Shown here: piece after piece, positions 1 through 8,481 of the stretch
Layout: each line of letters begins with the position of its first letter
Numbering within the stretch: position 1 is the stretch's first letter
Notes under the pieces: model-generated
Database searches by the model: none
Told to the model about the DNA's origin: nothing
Seen by the model: the letters and a program-made list of their open reading frames with translations, nothing else
Made by a program: the position numbers and the translations under genes
DNA from: Mesorhizobium sp. INR15
GTDB taxonomy: Bacteria; Pseudomonadota; Alphaproteobacteria; Rhizobiales; Rhizobiaceae
Length of the DNA stretch: 64,000 bases
Direction: 5' to 3'
Assembly: GCF_015500075.1 (NCBI RefSeq)
Contig: NZ_CP045496.1
Location: 62,001 to 126,000, forward strand

Positions 1-77
1 CGGCCAATCGCCGACGCAACAGCGGCGGCGCGGACACCGCCGCGCACCGCCGCCGTTTCGTTCTCAATCGCGCTCAT
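1..77 (-). CDS. N-terminus of a probable ABC transporter permease (cut by window edge)
   Basis: Only the first 25 codons are visible, starting at an ATG read leftward from position 77. They encode a hydrophilic, alanine-rich stretch beginning MSAIENETAAV with no stop before the edge. It lies 18 bases downstream of the stop of a peptide-type ABC binding protein on the same strand, so it is probably the next gene of that operon, most likely a DppB/DppC-type membrane permease with a cytoplasmic N-terminal tail. The ribosome site is weak (GGCGGA). The permease assignment rests on position alone. Confidence 0.45.
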   Translation of the reverse strand, partial: MSAIENETAAVRGGVRAAAVASAIG

Positions 78-95
78 GCGGCGCGTCCGCCGCCA

Positions 96-1739
96 TCACT
101 CCTTGGAGATCGGGCCAACGAAGTTGGTGTCGAAGCTCGGGCCGAGTACGAAGTTCTTGAGGTTCTTGCGCAGGCCAGCCACTTCCAGCTGCTGATGAAT
201 GATGACGAAGGGGCTGGTGTCGAGGATCTTCTTCTCAAGGTCCTTGTACATGTCGGCGCGCTTGCCGGCATCTTTCTCGAGCAGCGCCGCTTCCGTCTCC
301 TTGGTCAGCTCCGGAATGTCCCAGGCATTGCGCCAGGCAAGCGTGTGGGACTTGCCGGTATCCGCGTTGTCAGGGTTGCTGGCGAAGGTCTGGGCATTGG
401 AATTCGGATCGAAATAATCCTGGCCCCAGTTGCCGATATAGATGTCATGGTTGCGGGCGCGGTATTTGGTCAGCGTCTGCTTGCCGTCGCCGGGAATGAT
501 CTCCAGCTTGATGCCGGCCTGTCCCAATGTCTGCTGGATCGATTCCGCCATGCCGGTGGTCGGCTGGCCGCTGCGCACGTCCATGGTGACGCTGAACCCG
601 TCCTTCAGGCCTGCCTTCTCCAGCAGCTCCTTGGCCTTGGCGACGTCGAGCTTGAACGGGTTCTCGTCCAGTTCGCCGAGCACGCCCTTGGGCAGAAAGG
701 TCTGGTGGATCTCGCCTATGCCCTTAAGGATGGTCGAGCCGAGCGCGTCATAATCGACCAGATATTTGAAGGCCTGACGTACTTCGGGTTTGGCCAGGTT
801 CGGGTTCTTCTGGTTGAGGCTGATGTAATAGACCGTGCCCTTCGGCGCGCTGGTGGTGGTGAGATCGGCATTCTTGGCAATGGCGTCGAGATCGTTCGGC
901 TCGAGGTTGCGGGCAACGTCGATGTCACCGGCTTCAAGCGCCAGGCGCTGGCCCGAGCTTTCCTTCATGTTGCGGTAGATGACGCGGGCCAGCTTGGCCT
1001 TTTCGCCATAGTAATTGTCGTTGCGTTCCATGACGACAGCTTCGTTGGCGCGCCACTCGCGCAGCTTGTAGACGCCGGAGCCGGCATAGCCCGTCTTGAG
1101 CCAGGCATTGCCGAAGTCGTTGTCGTATTTGTAGTCGGCGCTGGGCGTGACCGCGGCGACATGTTCCTTGACCAGCTTGCTGTCTACGACTGACGCAACC
1201 GTCGCCGACAGGCAGTTCAGCACGAAGCTCGGCGCGTAGGCCTTGTCGACGGTGAACTGGAACGTCGCGTCATCGACGGCTTTTGCCTTGTCGGTGATGT
1301 TATCACCCGAGAGGCCGAACTGGCCGATGATGAAGGCCGGGCTCTTGTCCAACTTCACGGCGCGCTCGAACGAGTAGGCGACGTCGGCAGCGGTGATCGG
1401 ATTTCCCGAAGCGAATTTCAGGCCGGGCTTGAGCTTGAAAGTGTAGGTCAGGCCATCGTCGGAGACCGTCCAGCTTGCGGCGAGATCGCCTTTCACCTTG
1501 GACGTATCGCTGAGGTCGAGGCGGACCAGAAGATCATAGGTGTTCCCAGTGATTTCGGCGGTCGACAGTTCGAACGCCTCGCCTGGATCCATGGAGATGA
1601 TGTCGTCGATGGCAAAGCCTTCGACCAGCGTGTCGGCGGGCGTTACGGCGAAGGCAGGCGCGGCGACCAGAAGCAGCCCGGATACGGCCGCGCTTGCTAG
1701 CCAGAAACGAGAGCGTAGAGCTAGTTTTTCCATCATCAT
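96..1739 (-). CDS. ABC transporter substrate-binding protein, family 5 (peptide/nickel/opine type)
   Basis: The 547-residue protein has a Sec signal peptide (residues 1 to about 31, ending AAPAFA) and then the family 5 fold typical of DppA/OppA proteins. It carries the usual WTVSDDGLTYTFKLKPG and TAADVAYSFERA blocks near residues 85-130. It would capture a di- or oligopeptide-like solute in the periplasm and pass it to a membrane permease, whose first codons appear to lie just downstream. The ATG at 1739 is preceded by AGGGA at about nine bases. The substrate cannot be read from sequence. The upstream 250 bases before the next gene hold a small CCTGAG/CTCAGG hairpin and no other gene. Confidence 0.9.
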   Translation of the reverse strand: MMMEKLALRSRFWLASAAVSGLLLVAAPAFAVTPADTLVEGFAIDDIISMDPGEAFELSTAEITGNTYDLLVRLDLSDTSKVKGDLAASWTVSDDGLTYTFKLKPGLKFASGNPITAADVAYSFERAVKLDKSPAFIIGQFGLSGDNITDKAKAVDDATFQFTVDKAYAPSFVLNCLSATVASVVDSKLVKEHVAAVTPSADYKYDNDFGNAWLKTGYAGSGVYKLREWRANEAVVMERNDNYYGEKAKLARVIYRNMKESSGQRLALEAGDIDVARNLEPNDLDAIAKNADLTTTSAPKGTVYYISLNQKNPNLAKPEVRQAFKYLVDYDALGSTILKGIGEIHQTFLPKGVLGELDENPFKLDVAKAKELLEKAGLKDGFSVTMDVRSGQPTTGMAESIQQTLGQAGIKLEIIPGDGKQTLTKYRARNHDIYIGNWGQDYFDPNSNAQTFASNPDNADTGKSHTLAWRNAWDIPELTKETEAALLEKDAGKRADMYKDLEKKILDTSPFVIIHQQLEVAGLRKNLKNFVLGPSFDTNFVGPISKE

Positions 1740-1993
1740 TTTGGTTGTTCCCTGTTTTTTTGTTGACCTGAGTTCCCGGCTCAGGGGCGTAGATTTTTTC
1801 GGGGCCGAGTGACGGCCCTTAACCGCTTAACGTCGCGGTTTTTGTCCATTTGGTCAACAGCATATCCGGCGGCTTCCGAGCCGGCAACGTGCATTCGGAA
1901 GATAGGCTATTGAAGCAGGACGGCCCGTGCACCGTCGACGCACAGACCGGTCAGCCGATGCCGCCTGGCAGGAATAATCTGCCAATTCTCGGG

Positions 1994-3244
1994 CTATTTC
2001 AGAGCAGAGACCAAGCCGGCATCGGGGAAGCAGGTGGCGGCGCGGCCATTCTTGGCCTGCCACTTGCCGATAGAGCGGCGTGTCTTGAAGCCGGGCAGAC
2101 CATCGGCGCTGCCAACGTCATAGCCCTTGGCCTCGAGCGCACGCTGCAGCGCGGCGATGTCGGATCGGTAAAGCCCGCCGACGGCGCCCCAGCTGCCAGT
2201 AAAATTACTGTCGCCATGGGCGATGCGGTCGGCGCCATGACCGATGAACAAGGCGTAGAGGTCGCTGGTGTTGTATTCCTTCAGCACATAGAAATTGGGC
2301 GTGGCGATGAAGGCCGGACCGCTGCGGCCAGCCGGCATCAACAGGAAACCCTCGGCGCTCAGTTCGCTGGCCGGAAAGGTTTTTCCGCCGACGCGCTTGA
2401 TGCTCATCGCTGCCCATTGCGAAATCGTCTTGCCCTGGTCCGGGCCTTCCAGCGAACAGGAGACGGCGTCGGGCACCGTCACCTCAAAGCCCCAGCCACG
2501 GCCTTTTACCCAGCCGTAGTGGACCAGGTAGTTGGCGATCGAGGCCAGGACGTCCGGCGTCGAATTCCAGATGTCGGCGCGGCCGTCGCCGTCGAAATCG
2601 ACAGCATGTTTCAGGAACGAGGTCGGCATGAACTGCGGCTGGCCGAGCGCGCCGGCCCAGGAGGACTTCATGGCGCCGACAGGCGCCAGGCCGCGTTCGA
2701 CGATCTCCAGTGCAGCCAGAAGTTCGGTGCGAAAGAAATCCTTCTTGGTCGACATGAAGGCCTTGGTGCCCAGCACTTCGAAGGCGTCATATGGCATTTT
2801 CGCCGCACCGAAGCCGGTTTCGCGGCCCCAGATCGCCAGCAGCACCTCACCCGGCACGCCATAGCGCTTTTCGATCGCGGCAAGCGTACTGGCGTTGCTG
2901 GCCTCGCGGGTGCGGCCGCCGGCGGTGACGGCACCAATGGTCTTTTCAGCGAAATAGGCGGCGGGCGAACCGAATTCGGCCTGATGCTGTTTCTGTGGCG
3001 TCGTCGCCTTCTCGCCCGGCTTCACCAGATCAGGCAATTTGAGATTTGGCTTCACGCCATCGAAAGCGGCATCGAACGTTTTCCTGGAAATGCCTTTCGC
3101 CTTGGCCTCTGGCCAGAGATCGTTTTGCAGCCAGGTCCGGAATTGATCATCGACCTTGGCGGCTGAGGCGGGCGCTGCAAGCAGCAACGACGCGCAAGCG
3201 AGGCAGAGAAAGACCAGAGCCGATTTCACAAAAGCAGGAATCAT
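1994..3244 (-). CDS. Lytic murein transglycosylase, MltB-like, with C-terminal peptidoglycan-binding domain
   Basis: About 416 residues: signal peptide (ending APASAA), an SLT_2/MltB-type transglycosylase domain, and a C-terminal PG_binding_1 domain over roughly the last 60 residues. The catalytic glutamate is visible in the IWGRETGFG motif, and GALGQPQFMPTSF is the usual substrate-groove block. The enzyme cleaves the glycan backbone of murein with 1,6-anhydro ring formation in the periplasm. Two ATGs are close together; the one at 3244 is chosen because AGGGG lies six bases upstream of it, while the one at 3250 directly abuts that site. It follows recR by 25 bases and may share its transcript. 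Confidence 0.9.
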   Translation of the reverse strand: MIPAFVKSALVFLCLACASLLLAAPASAAKVDDQFRTWLQNDLWPEAKAKGISRKTFDAAFDGVKPNLKLPDLVKPGEKATTPQKQHQAEFGSPAAYFAEKTIGAVTAGGRTREASNASTLAAIEKRYGVPGEVLLAIWGRETGFGAAKMPYDAFEVLGTKAFMSTKKDFFRTELLAALEIVERGLAPVGAMKSSWAGALGQPQFMPTSFLKHAVDFDGDGRADIWNSTPDVLASIANYLVHYGWVKGRGWGFEVTVPDAVSCSLEGPDQGKTISQWAAMSIKRVGGKTFPASELSAEGFLLMPAGRSGPAFIATPNFYVLKEYNTSDLYALFIGHGADRIAHGDSNFTGSWGAVGGLYRSDIAALQRALEAKGYDVGSADGLPGFKTRRSIGKWQAKNGRAATCFPDAGLVSALK

Positions 3245-3269
3245 CCGCATCCCCTGCCCGCCAATTGCG

Positions 3270-3875
3270 TCAAAACGCCGTCCGCGCGCGCAAAGCCGCG
3301 GCCAGCGTGCCCTCGTCGAGATAGTCGAGTTCACCGCCGACCGGCACGCCATGCGCCAGCCGTGTCACCTTGATGTCGAAGCTGGAGAGCTGGTCGGTCA
3401 AGTAGTGGGCAGTCGTCTGCCCCTCGACTGTTGCGTTGACAGCGAGGATGATCTCCTTGACCTCGCCACCGGCGACGCGGTCGATCAGCGAGCGGATGTT
3501 GAGCTGTTCGGGACCCACGCCATCGAGCGGCGACAATGTGCCGCCGAGCACGTGGTAGCGCACATTCATGGCGGCGGCCCGCTCCAGCGCCCACAGGTCT
3601 GAAACGTCCTCGACAATGATCAGCGTCGCGGCATCGCGGCGCGGGTCAGTGCAGATCATGCAGGGATCCGACGTATCGACATTGCCGCAGGTCGAGCAGA
3701 TGCGCACCTTGTCGGCCGCTTCGCCCATGGCGGCGGCCAGCGGCGACAGCAACTGCTCCTTCTTCTTGATCAGGTGCAGGGCGGCGCGCCTGGCCGAACG
3801 CGGGCCGAGCCCCGGCACCTTGGCCAGAAGCTGGATCAGACGTTCGATCTCGGGACCGGCGATTCGCTTGGACAT
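3270..3875 (-). CDS. recR: Recombination mediator RecR
   Basis: The 201-residue protein has the normal RecR length and order: a helix-hairpin-helix N-terminus (LAKVPGLGPRSARRAALH), a four-cysteine zinc finger (CSTCGNVDTSDPCMIC at about residues 57-72), a Toprim domain (IIVEDVSDLWALE) and a Walker B-like tail. RecR works with RecO and RecF to load RecA on SSB-coated gaps. In many bacteria dnaX, ybaB and recR are adjacent. Here the order is kept, but a cell wall hydrolase gene and a small unknown gene sit between ybaB and recR. Confidence 0.97.
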   Translation of the reverse strand: MSKRIAGPEIERLIQLLAKVPGLGPRSARRAALHLIKKKEQLLSPLAAAMGEAADKVRICSTCGNVDTSDPCMICTDPRRDAATLIIVEDVSDLWALERAAAMNVRYHVLGGTLSPLDGVGPEQLNIRSLIDRVAGGEVKEIILAVNATVEGQTTAHYLTDQLSSFDIKVTRLAHGVPVGGELDYLDEGTLAAALRARTAF

Positions 3876-3964
3876 CGCTCTGATCTAGGATTTTTCAGAG
3901 CGCTTTGAAACATCCCGCGTCCAAGCACGGTCCGCCATGCTGACACGTCGAACCGTGAAGCGGA

Positions 3965-4948
3965 TCAGTTGGCTTCGATCGGACGGCCCTGGCTGACAAT
4001 CATCGCGCCGATGGCGTCCGTGTTCTCAGGCGTCGACTGGAACCCCATTGAGGCTTCCTGGGGCGCGTCCTGGACGGAAGAGATGCCCCTTGTGTTCAGG
4101 GTTCCGCCAAAGCGTGCTGCATCCGGTTCTTCCATCGGCTCCTGCATGGCAACCATTGTCGGCTTTGCCACGCGCCCGGACTTAGCCACCGGCGCGACGG
4201 CCGCGGTCATGAAGACTTGTTTCGATGCGGCGGTCGCCTTGGCCGGACGTGCCGGTTCGGCCGAAGCCGTCATGTAGTCCTGTTGTGCCGGAGCATTGCG
4301 GGTGGACGCCTTGGCTGGACGCGTCTCGGCGAAGGCGACACGCGTTGCGGGAACGCCCGGCAAGGCAGCAGGCGACTCGGACGAAGCCATTGCAACCATC
4401 GGCTCGTCAGGCAGCGGCTGCCAGTTGCGGCCACGCTTCTCGTAGAAGGCATTGCCGCCGGCGACCATGGTGTAGTGCATGTTCTTGTAAGGGAAGCGCA
4501 GGCCGGCGGTGTGGAAGTACATCGTGTTCTTCAGCTTGCCCTTGCGCTCACCCTTGAGGACGGCATCGGCGGCTTCCTCGACATCGGGCATTGCCCGCGA
4601 ATTCATTTCCCTGGTCATGACGCCGGGCGCGAACTGGCCAGGCGCGCCGACGACTTCGCAGATGGTGCTGCCATGCTGACCGGACCGCAGCCGGTTCATC
4701 ACCACCGTGCCGACGGCGATCATGCCGTCACGGCTCGACCGGTTGGACTCAAAGAACATCGCCCGTTCCAGGCACTCCTTGTCCTTCAGCGAATGACCGG
4801 AGGACCGCGTCAGGAAACTCGGCGTGATGGCATCGGTCAGGCTCGCGACGGACATGCCGTGCGAAGTCGTCTGGCTGCAGCCAGCCAAAAACAGGGGTGA
4901 AATGACGATGCCGAGCAACAGCGGCATCTTCCATCGCGTGACGATCAA
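3965..4948 (-). CDS. Cell wall hydrolase (SleB/CwlJ type, Hydrolase_2), lipoprotein
   Basis: The 327-residue protein opens with a lipoprotein signal (lipobox LAGC at about residues 22-25), followed by a Hydrolase_2 domain (about residues 55-175). CLERAMFFESN contains the putative catalytic glutamate, and TMYFHTAG and GGNAFYEKR are typical blocks. The C-terminal third is low complexity, rich in Ala, Pro and Met, and probably a flexible tail. The family cleaves peptidoglycan in spore cortex or vegetative walls; in rhizobia its role is in envelope remodelling. The likely start is a TTG at 4948 because GAGGG lies seven bases upstream; an ATG seven codons later (4927) has no such site. Confidence 0.85.
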   Translation of the reverse strand: MIVTRWKMPLLLGIVISPLFLAGCSQTTSHGMSVASLTDAITPSFLTRSSGHSLKDKECLERAMFFESNRSSRDGMIAVGTVVMNRLRSGQHGSTICEVVGAPGQFAPGVMTREMNSRAMPDVEEAADAVLKGERKGKLKNTMYFHTAGLRFPYKNMHYTMVAGGNAFYEKRGRNWQPLPDEPMVAMASSESPAALPGVPATRVAFAETRPAKASTRNAPAQQDYMTASAEPARPAKATAASKQVFMTAAVAPVAKSGRVAKPTMVAMQEPMEEPDAARFGGTLNTRGISSVQDAPQEASMGFQSTPENTDAIGAMIVSQGRPIEAN

Positions 4949-5060
4949 CAGGTAACCCTCATTTCAATGCCCGCCCCAGGCTGCGGCAAGAATGAGACAC
5001 TTTCGGGCAAAATAATGGCCAAAACGTTATTAATAAGGCACTGTTACCAAATTGGCACAG

Positions 5061-5477
5061 TTACAAGGCAATGTCCGCGCCTGGAATGAGGCCCGTCTGG
5101 CCGGGCTCGACCTCTTCCAAGGTCTCTGAAAACAGGCCGCGTCTCAGGAACAGCGCCCTTGCATCCCTTGCCTTTGGCGCGATTCGCGCCGGCCAGCCGC
5201 TCTCGACAAACTCGGCCTTGGTGAAGTCAGGGTTCGCCTCGCCGGCCGTCTCCAGGAAATCGGCGATTTCCAGCACGATCGCTCGCTCTTCCTTCGAAAG
5301 CGCCGAATGGCCGGTCTCGATCGAGGGCCGGTGAACGAAATCCTCGAAGAGATCAAAGTAGCCCTTGATGCCAACCAGATCGACGCCGGCGTCGCAATCC
5401 GCAAGAATCTCCAGGATCTCATAGAGCCTGTTGCGGACCCGCTGCTCGATCACTCTCTCGGATGGATCTTCGGTCAT
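5061..5477 (-). CDS. Conserved-looking hypothetical protein
   Basis: A 138-residue acidic protein without signal peptide, membrane span or motif I recognise. The first 60 residues look helical (RVIEQRVRNRLYEILEIL). The rest contains paired acidic and aromatic residues and ends in a proline/glycine-rich tail. Codon use matches the neighbours, and it sits 20 bases after ybaB in the same direction, so it is probably translated from the dnaX-ybaB transcript. No clear ribosome site precedes its ATG. I cannot assign a function. Confidence 0.7.
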   Translation of the reverse strand: MTEDPSERVIEQRVRNRLYEILEILADCDAGVDLVGIKGYFDLFEDFVHRPSIETGHSALSKEERAIVLEIADFLETAGEANPDFTKAEFVESGWPARIAPKARDARALFLRRGLFSETLEEVEPGQTGLIPGADIAL

Positions 5478-5497
5478 CGGCGCGCTGCCAATGACGA

Positions 5498-5821
5498 TCA
5501 GAAGGGCAGCTTCATTCCCGGCGGTATCGGCAACCCGGCGGTCAGCGCCTTGGTCTTTTCCTGCATGATCAGCTCGACCTTGGTCTTGGCGTCGTTATGG
5601 GCGGCAAGCAGCAGGTCCTCGAGAATCTCGACCTCGTCTTCCTTGAACAGGGATGGGTCGATCTTCAGCGACTTCATCTCGAACTTTCCGGTCAGGACCA
5701 CGCTGACCAAGCCACCACCGGCCTGGCCCGAGGCTTCCAACGTGCCGATTTCTTCCTGCATGGCCTGGAATTTGGCCTGCATTTCCTTCGCCTTGCCCAT
5801 CAGGCCGAGAAGATCTTTCAT
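5498..5821 (-). CDS. ybaB: YbaB/EbfC family nucleoid-associated protein
   Basis: The 107-residue protein matches YbaB in length and layout: an N-terminal helix starting MKDLLGLMGKAKEMQAKF, a glycine-rich turn (SGQAGGGLVSVVLTG), a short strand region (KSLKIDPSLF) and a C-terminal dimerisation helix ending GLPIPPGMKLPF. The family forms homodimers that bind DNA and help organise the nucleoid. It lies directly downstream of dnaX (30 bases), the classical pairing. AAAGGA seven bases before the ATG supports the start. Confidence 0.95.
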   Translation of the reverse strand: MKDLLGLMGKAKEMQAKFQAMQEEIGTLEASGQAGGGLVSVVLTGKFEMKSLKIDPSLFKEDEVEILEDLLLAAHNDAKTKVELIMQEKTKALTAGLPIPPGMKLPF

Positions 5822-5850
5822 GGTCGGGTCCTTTGCGGATTCGTGTCTGG

Positions 5851-7668
5851 TCAGGTCTCGTCGTCGTCCGCCGGCGGCTCGACCGGGGCTTCGGCTTCGG
5901 CCGCTTCGGCTTCCGGCGCGTCGGGGATGCGCACGTCAATGATCTTGGCGCCGGGGAAGCGTGCCAGAATGGCGGCAACCGTCGGGTCGCTCTTGGCGTC
6001 GAGGAAGGCATTCTCGCGCTTCGTCGATTCCATCTCGACCATTGTCTGGCCGCCCTCTTCCTTCGACAATGAGACCAGCCAGCTGCGTCCGGTCCAGGCG
6101 CGCAGCTTGGTCGTCAGGTCGTTGAGCAGCATCTTGGGTGCGTCGCTGGTCAGGCCGACGTCGATGCGGCCGGGCTCGATACGCACCAGACGGATGTAGC
6201 TCTTGACCTGCACCTTGAAGGCGATGTCGCGCTGGGCGTCGGCAAGGGCAATGATATCAGCCAGCGATTTCAGTGGCGCCGACTGCACTTCCACCGCCGG
6301 TTCCGGTGGAGCCACAAAGGCGACAGGCGCCGGCGTTGCCTCAACCAGCCGCATGGTCTGCGCGCCTCCCGATGCCACCGGCATGCGCGTCTGCGCCACG
6401 GCGCTGGCGCCGCCGCCATTGCCGGAACCCGCCGGCGCGCCATTCGGGCGCGGTGCGGCACCTGGCACTGACGCACCGCTTTCCAGCGATTTCAGCGCTT
6501 CATCCAGAGTCGGCAGGTCGGCGGCATGCGCCAGCCGGATCAGCACCATTTCGGCGGCGCTGACCGGCCGATTGGACGACTGCACCTCGGGGATACCCTT
6601 GAGCAGCATCTGCCATGTGCGCGACAGCACCCGCACCGACAGTATTTTGGCGAAATCCGCACCACGCTGCCGCTCGTCCTCGGCCAGCGATGCATCCTCG
6701 ATAGCCGTTGGCACGAAACGCAGGCGGGTGACGAGATGATTGAACTCGGCAAGATCGGTCAGCACGGCGGCCGGATCAGCACCGGTGTCGTATTGTGACC
6801 GGAATTCCGCCAATGCCGCCGCCACGTCGCCCTTCATGACATGCTCGAACAGGTCGACGATGCGGGCGCGGTCGGCGAGGCCAAGCATTGCCCGCACCGC
6901 GGAAGCGCTGACCGCGCCGCCGCCATGGGCGATCGCCTGATCGAGGATGGACAGGGAATCGCGGGCCGAGCCCTCGGCGGCGCGGGCGATCATCGCCAGC
7001 GCGTCGTCGTCGACGGAAATGCCTTCCTTGGCCGAAATCGAGGACAGATGCGCGACCAGCGCGCCGGCATCGATGCGCCTGAGATCGAAGCGCTGGCAGC
7101 GCGACAGCACAGTGATCGGCACCTTGCGGATTTCGGTGGTGGCAAAGATGAATTTGACGTGCGGCGGCGGCTCTTCCAGCGTCTTCAGCAGGCCGTTGAA
7201 GGCCTGGGTGGAAAGCATGTGCACTTCGTCGATGATGTAGACTTTGTAGCGGGCCGAAACCGGCGCGTAGCGCACACGCTCGATGATGTCCCTGATGTCG
7301 TCGATGCCGGTATGAGAGGCAGCGTCCATCTCGATGACGTCGACATGGCGGCCTTCCATGATCGCCTGGCAATGTTCGCCAAGCACGGCAAGGTCGACCG
7401 ACGGCTGGTCGATTTCAGCGGTCTTGTAGTTGAGCGCGCGTGCCAGGATACGTGCCGTCGTGGTCTTGCCGACCCCGCGCACGCCAGTCAGCATCCAGGC
7501 TTGGGCAATGCGGCCGGTGGCGAAAGCGTTGGTGAGCGTGCGCACCATCGGCTCCTGGCCGACCAGCTCGGAGAAATTCGCCGGACGGTATTTGCGCGCC
7601 AGAACGCGATAGGCAGCGGCCTTTCCATTCTCCAGGCTTTTTGGCCCCGAATTTCCGGCTTCGCTCAT
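5851..7668 (-). CDS. dnaX: DNA polymerase III subunits gamma and tau
   Basis: About 605 residues from the ATG at 7668. The N-terminal AAA+ clamp-loader module shows RVLARKYRPANFSELVGQE, a Walker A box (GVRGVGKTTTARIL), Walker B (VYIIDEVHML) and the sensor I region. A proline/alanine-rich linker leads to the tau C-terminal domain, which ends in an acidic tail. The product loads the beta clamp and ties polymerase cores together. The usual four-cysteine zinc module between Walker A and B is degenerate: only GEHCQAIMEGRH remains, which I recall as common in Rhizobiales. The frame is open well upstream of 7668, but that stretch covers the SRP RNA and does not resemble DnaX. Confidence 0.95.
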   Translation of the reverse strand: MSEAGNSGPKSLENGKAAAYRVLARKYRPANFSELVGQEPMVRTLTNAFATGRIAQAWMLTGVRGVGKTTTARILARALNYKTAEIDQPSVDLAVLGEHCQAIMEGRHVDVIEMDAASHTGIDDIRDIIERVRYAPVSARYKVYIIDEVHMLSTQAFNGLLKTLEEPPPHVKFIFATTEIRKVPITVLSRCQRFDLRRIDAGALVAHLSSISAKEGISVDDDALAMIARAAEGSARDSLSILDQAIAHGGGAVSASAVRAMLGLADRARIVDLFEHVMKGDVAAALAEFRSQYDTGADPAAVLTDLAEFNHLVTRLRFVPTAIEDASLAEDERQRGADFAKILSVRVLSRTWQMLLKGIPEVQSSNRPVSAAEMVLIRLAHAADLPTLDEALKSLESGASVPGAAPRPNGAPAGSGNGGGASAVAQTRMPVASGGAQTMRLVEATPAPVAFVAPPEPAVEVQSAPLKSLADIIALADAQRDIAFKVQVKSYIRLVRIEPGRIDVGLTSDAPKMLLNDLTTKLRAWTGRSWLVSLSKEEGGQTMVEMESTKRENAFLDAKSDPTVAAILARFPGAKIIDVRIPDAPEAEAAEAEAPVEPPADDDET

Positions 7669-7774
7669 TCGCCCGTAAAGCTCCAAATGGCCGCGCCCGA
7701 GGGCAGCCGATTCCTGCGCATAGTCTCGCCCGCGCTGCAATGCGTCGTCAATGTCGCGAGGAGGGCCGATGAGG

Positions 7775-7871
7775 TGGGAGGCTGGAACAATGACCCGTTC
7801 CGGGCTCGTTAGGGCTGCTTCCTTCCGGACCTGACCCGGTTGGCGAGTGGCTCGTCCACCACCAACCTCCC
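7775..7871 (-). ncRNA. ffs: Signal recognition particle RNA, bacterial small type (4.5S)
   Basis: On the minus strand the sequence carries the SRP RNA apical core GGTCAGGTCCGGAAGGAAGC, with its symmetric and asymmetric loops. The ends pair as GGGAGG at the 5' end (from 7871) and CCTCCC at the 3' end (7781-7776). Length is about 97 bases, the usual size. The RNA binds Ffh and targets membrane proteins to the Sec translocon. It lies upstream of dnaX on the same strand, a common alphaproteobacterial position, with its own promoter just upstream. Confidence 0.95.
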
Positions 7872-7877
7872 GCTTTC

Positions 7878-7906
7878 CATATCGGCAATTCGGCGACGAA
7901 ATGCAA
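7878..7906 (-). promoter_or_regulatory. Sigma-70-type promoter for ffs
   Basis: On the minus strand, TTGCAT (7906-7901) and GATATG (7883-7878) are separated by 17 bases. The predicted start is about seven bases further on, which coincides with the first G of the SRP RNA helix at 7871. The agreement with the independently defined RNA end supports the call. Confidence 0.6.
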
Positions 7907-8024
7907 GTGCGCACGAGAATTGGCACACCAAACCGTGAGGGGCTCAATGATTCGCTTGCAGCCCCCTTGCCGCCGCTCTAGCGTTCGTGAGTTTGAGAAA
8001 ACCTGAAAAATGAGGGAAACGCCA

Positions 8025-8444
8025 ATGCTGCCGGGCCTGAAGGCCGGATTTACGCTGGATGCCCGGCTGGAAGCGGACAGCGAGCAGCTGATGTGGCTTG
8101 GCCTATGCGAACTGCGCGTAATGAACGACCGCCGCTGGCCTTGGCTGGTTCTGGTCCCGCAACGGCCTGGCGCCGAAGAAATCCACGACATGACGCCACT
8201 CGACCAGACGATGCTGACTTTCGAGACCAACATGGTGGCGGAAGCGCTGAAGAAGGCGACCGGCTGCACCAAGATCAACACCGGCGCACTCGGCAACATC
8301 GTGCGTCAGCTGCATGTCCATATCATCGCCCGTTCGGAGGGCGACCCCGGCTGGCCAGGCCCGGTGTGGGGGCACGGCCTGCGCGAGCCCTACCAGCGCT
8401 CCGACATCAGACGGTTTGCCGAAACGATCAAGGCGGCGCTATAA
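8025..8444 (+). CDS. HIT domain protein
   Basis: The 139-residue protein has a histidine-triad fold with RWPWLVLVPQRP near the start and the signature block RQLHVHIIAR at about residues 94-103. In that block the third His of the HxHxH motif is replaced by Ile, seen in a subgroup of HIT proteins. HIT enzymes hydrolyse or transfer nucleotidyl groups on nucleoside phosphoramidates or dinucleotides; the exact substrate is unknown. The ATG at 8025 is preferred over one at 8010 because GAGGG lies eight bases upstream of it. nudC follows 37 bases later, so two nucleotide-cleaning activities are co-oriented. Confidence 0.85.
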   Translation: MLPGLKAGFTLDARLEADSEQLMWLGLCELRVMNDRRWPWLVLVPQRPGAEEIHDMTPLDQTMLTFETNMVAEALKKATGCTKINTGALGNIVRQLHVHIIARSEGDPGWPGPVWGHGLREPYQRSDIRRFAETIKAAL

Positions 8445-8481
8445 GCCTGTCCGTGTCCACCCCGAAGCCTCCCGAGTCCCC

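Noticed and set aside
195..1193. A 332-codon plus-strand open frame
   Set aside because: Antisense to the family 5 binding protein, with no domain resemblance; the minus-strand gene has a signal peptide and family blocks.
7669..7947. N-terminal extension of DnaX
   Set aside because: It would translate the SRP RNA gene and adds sequence unlike DnaX; the ATG at 7668 starts the conserved part.
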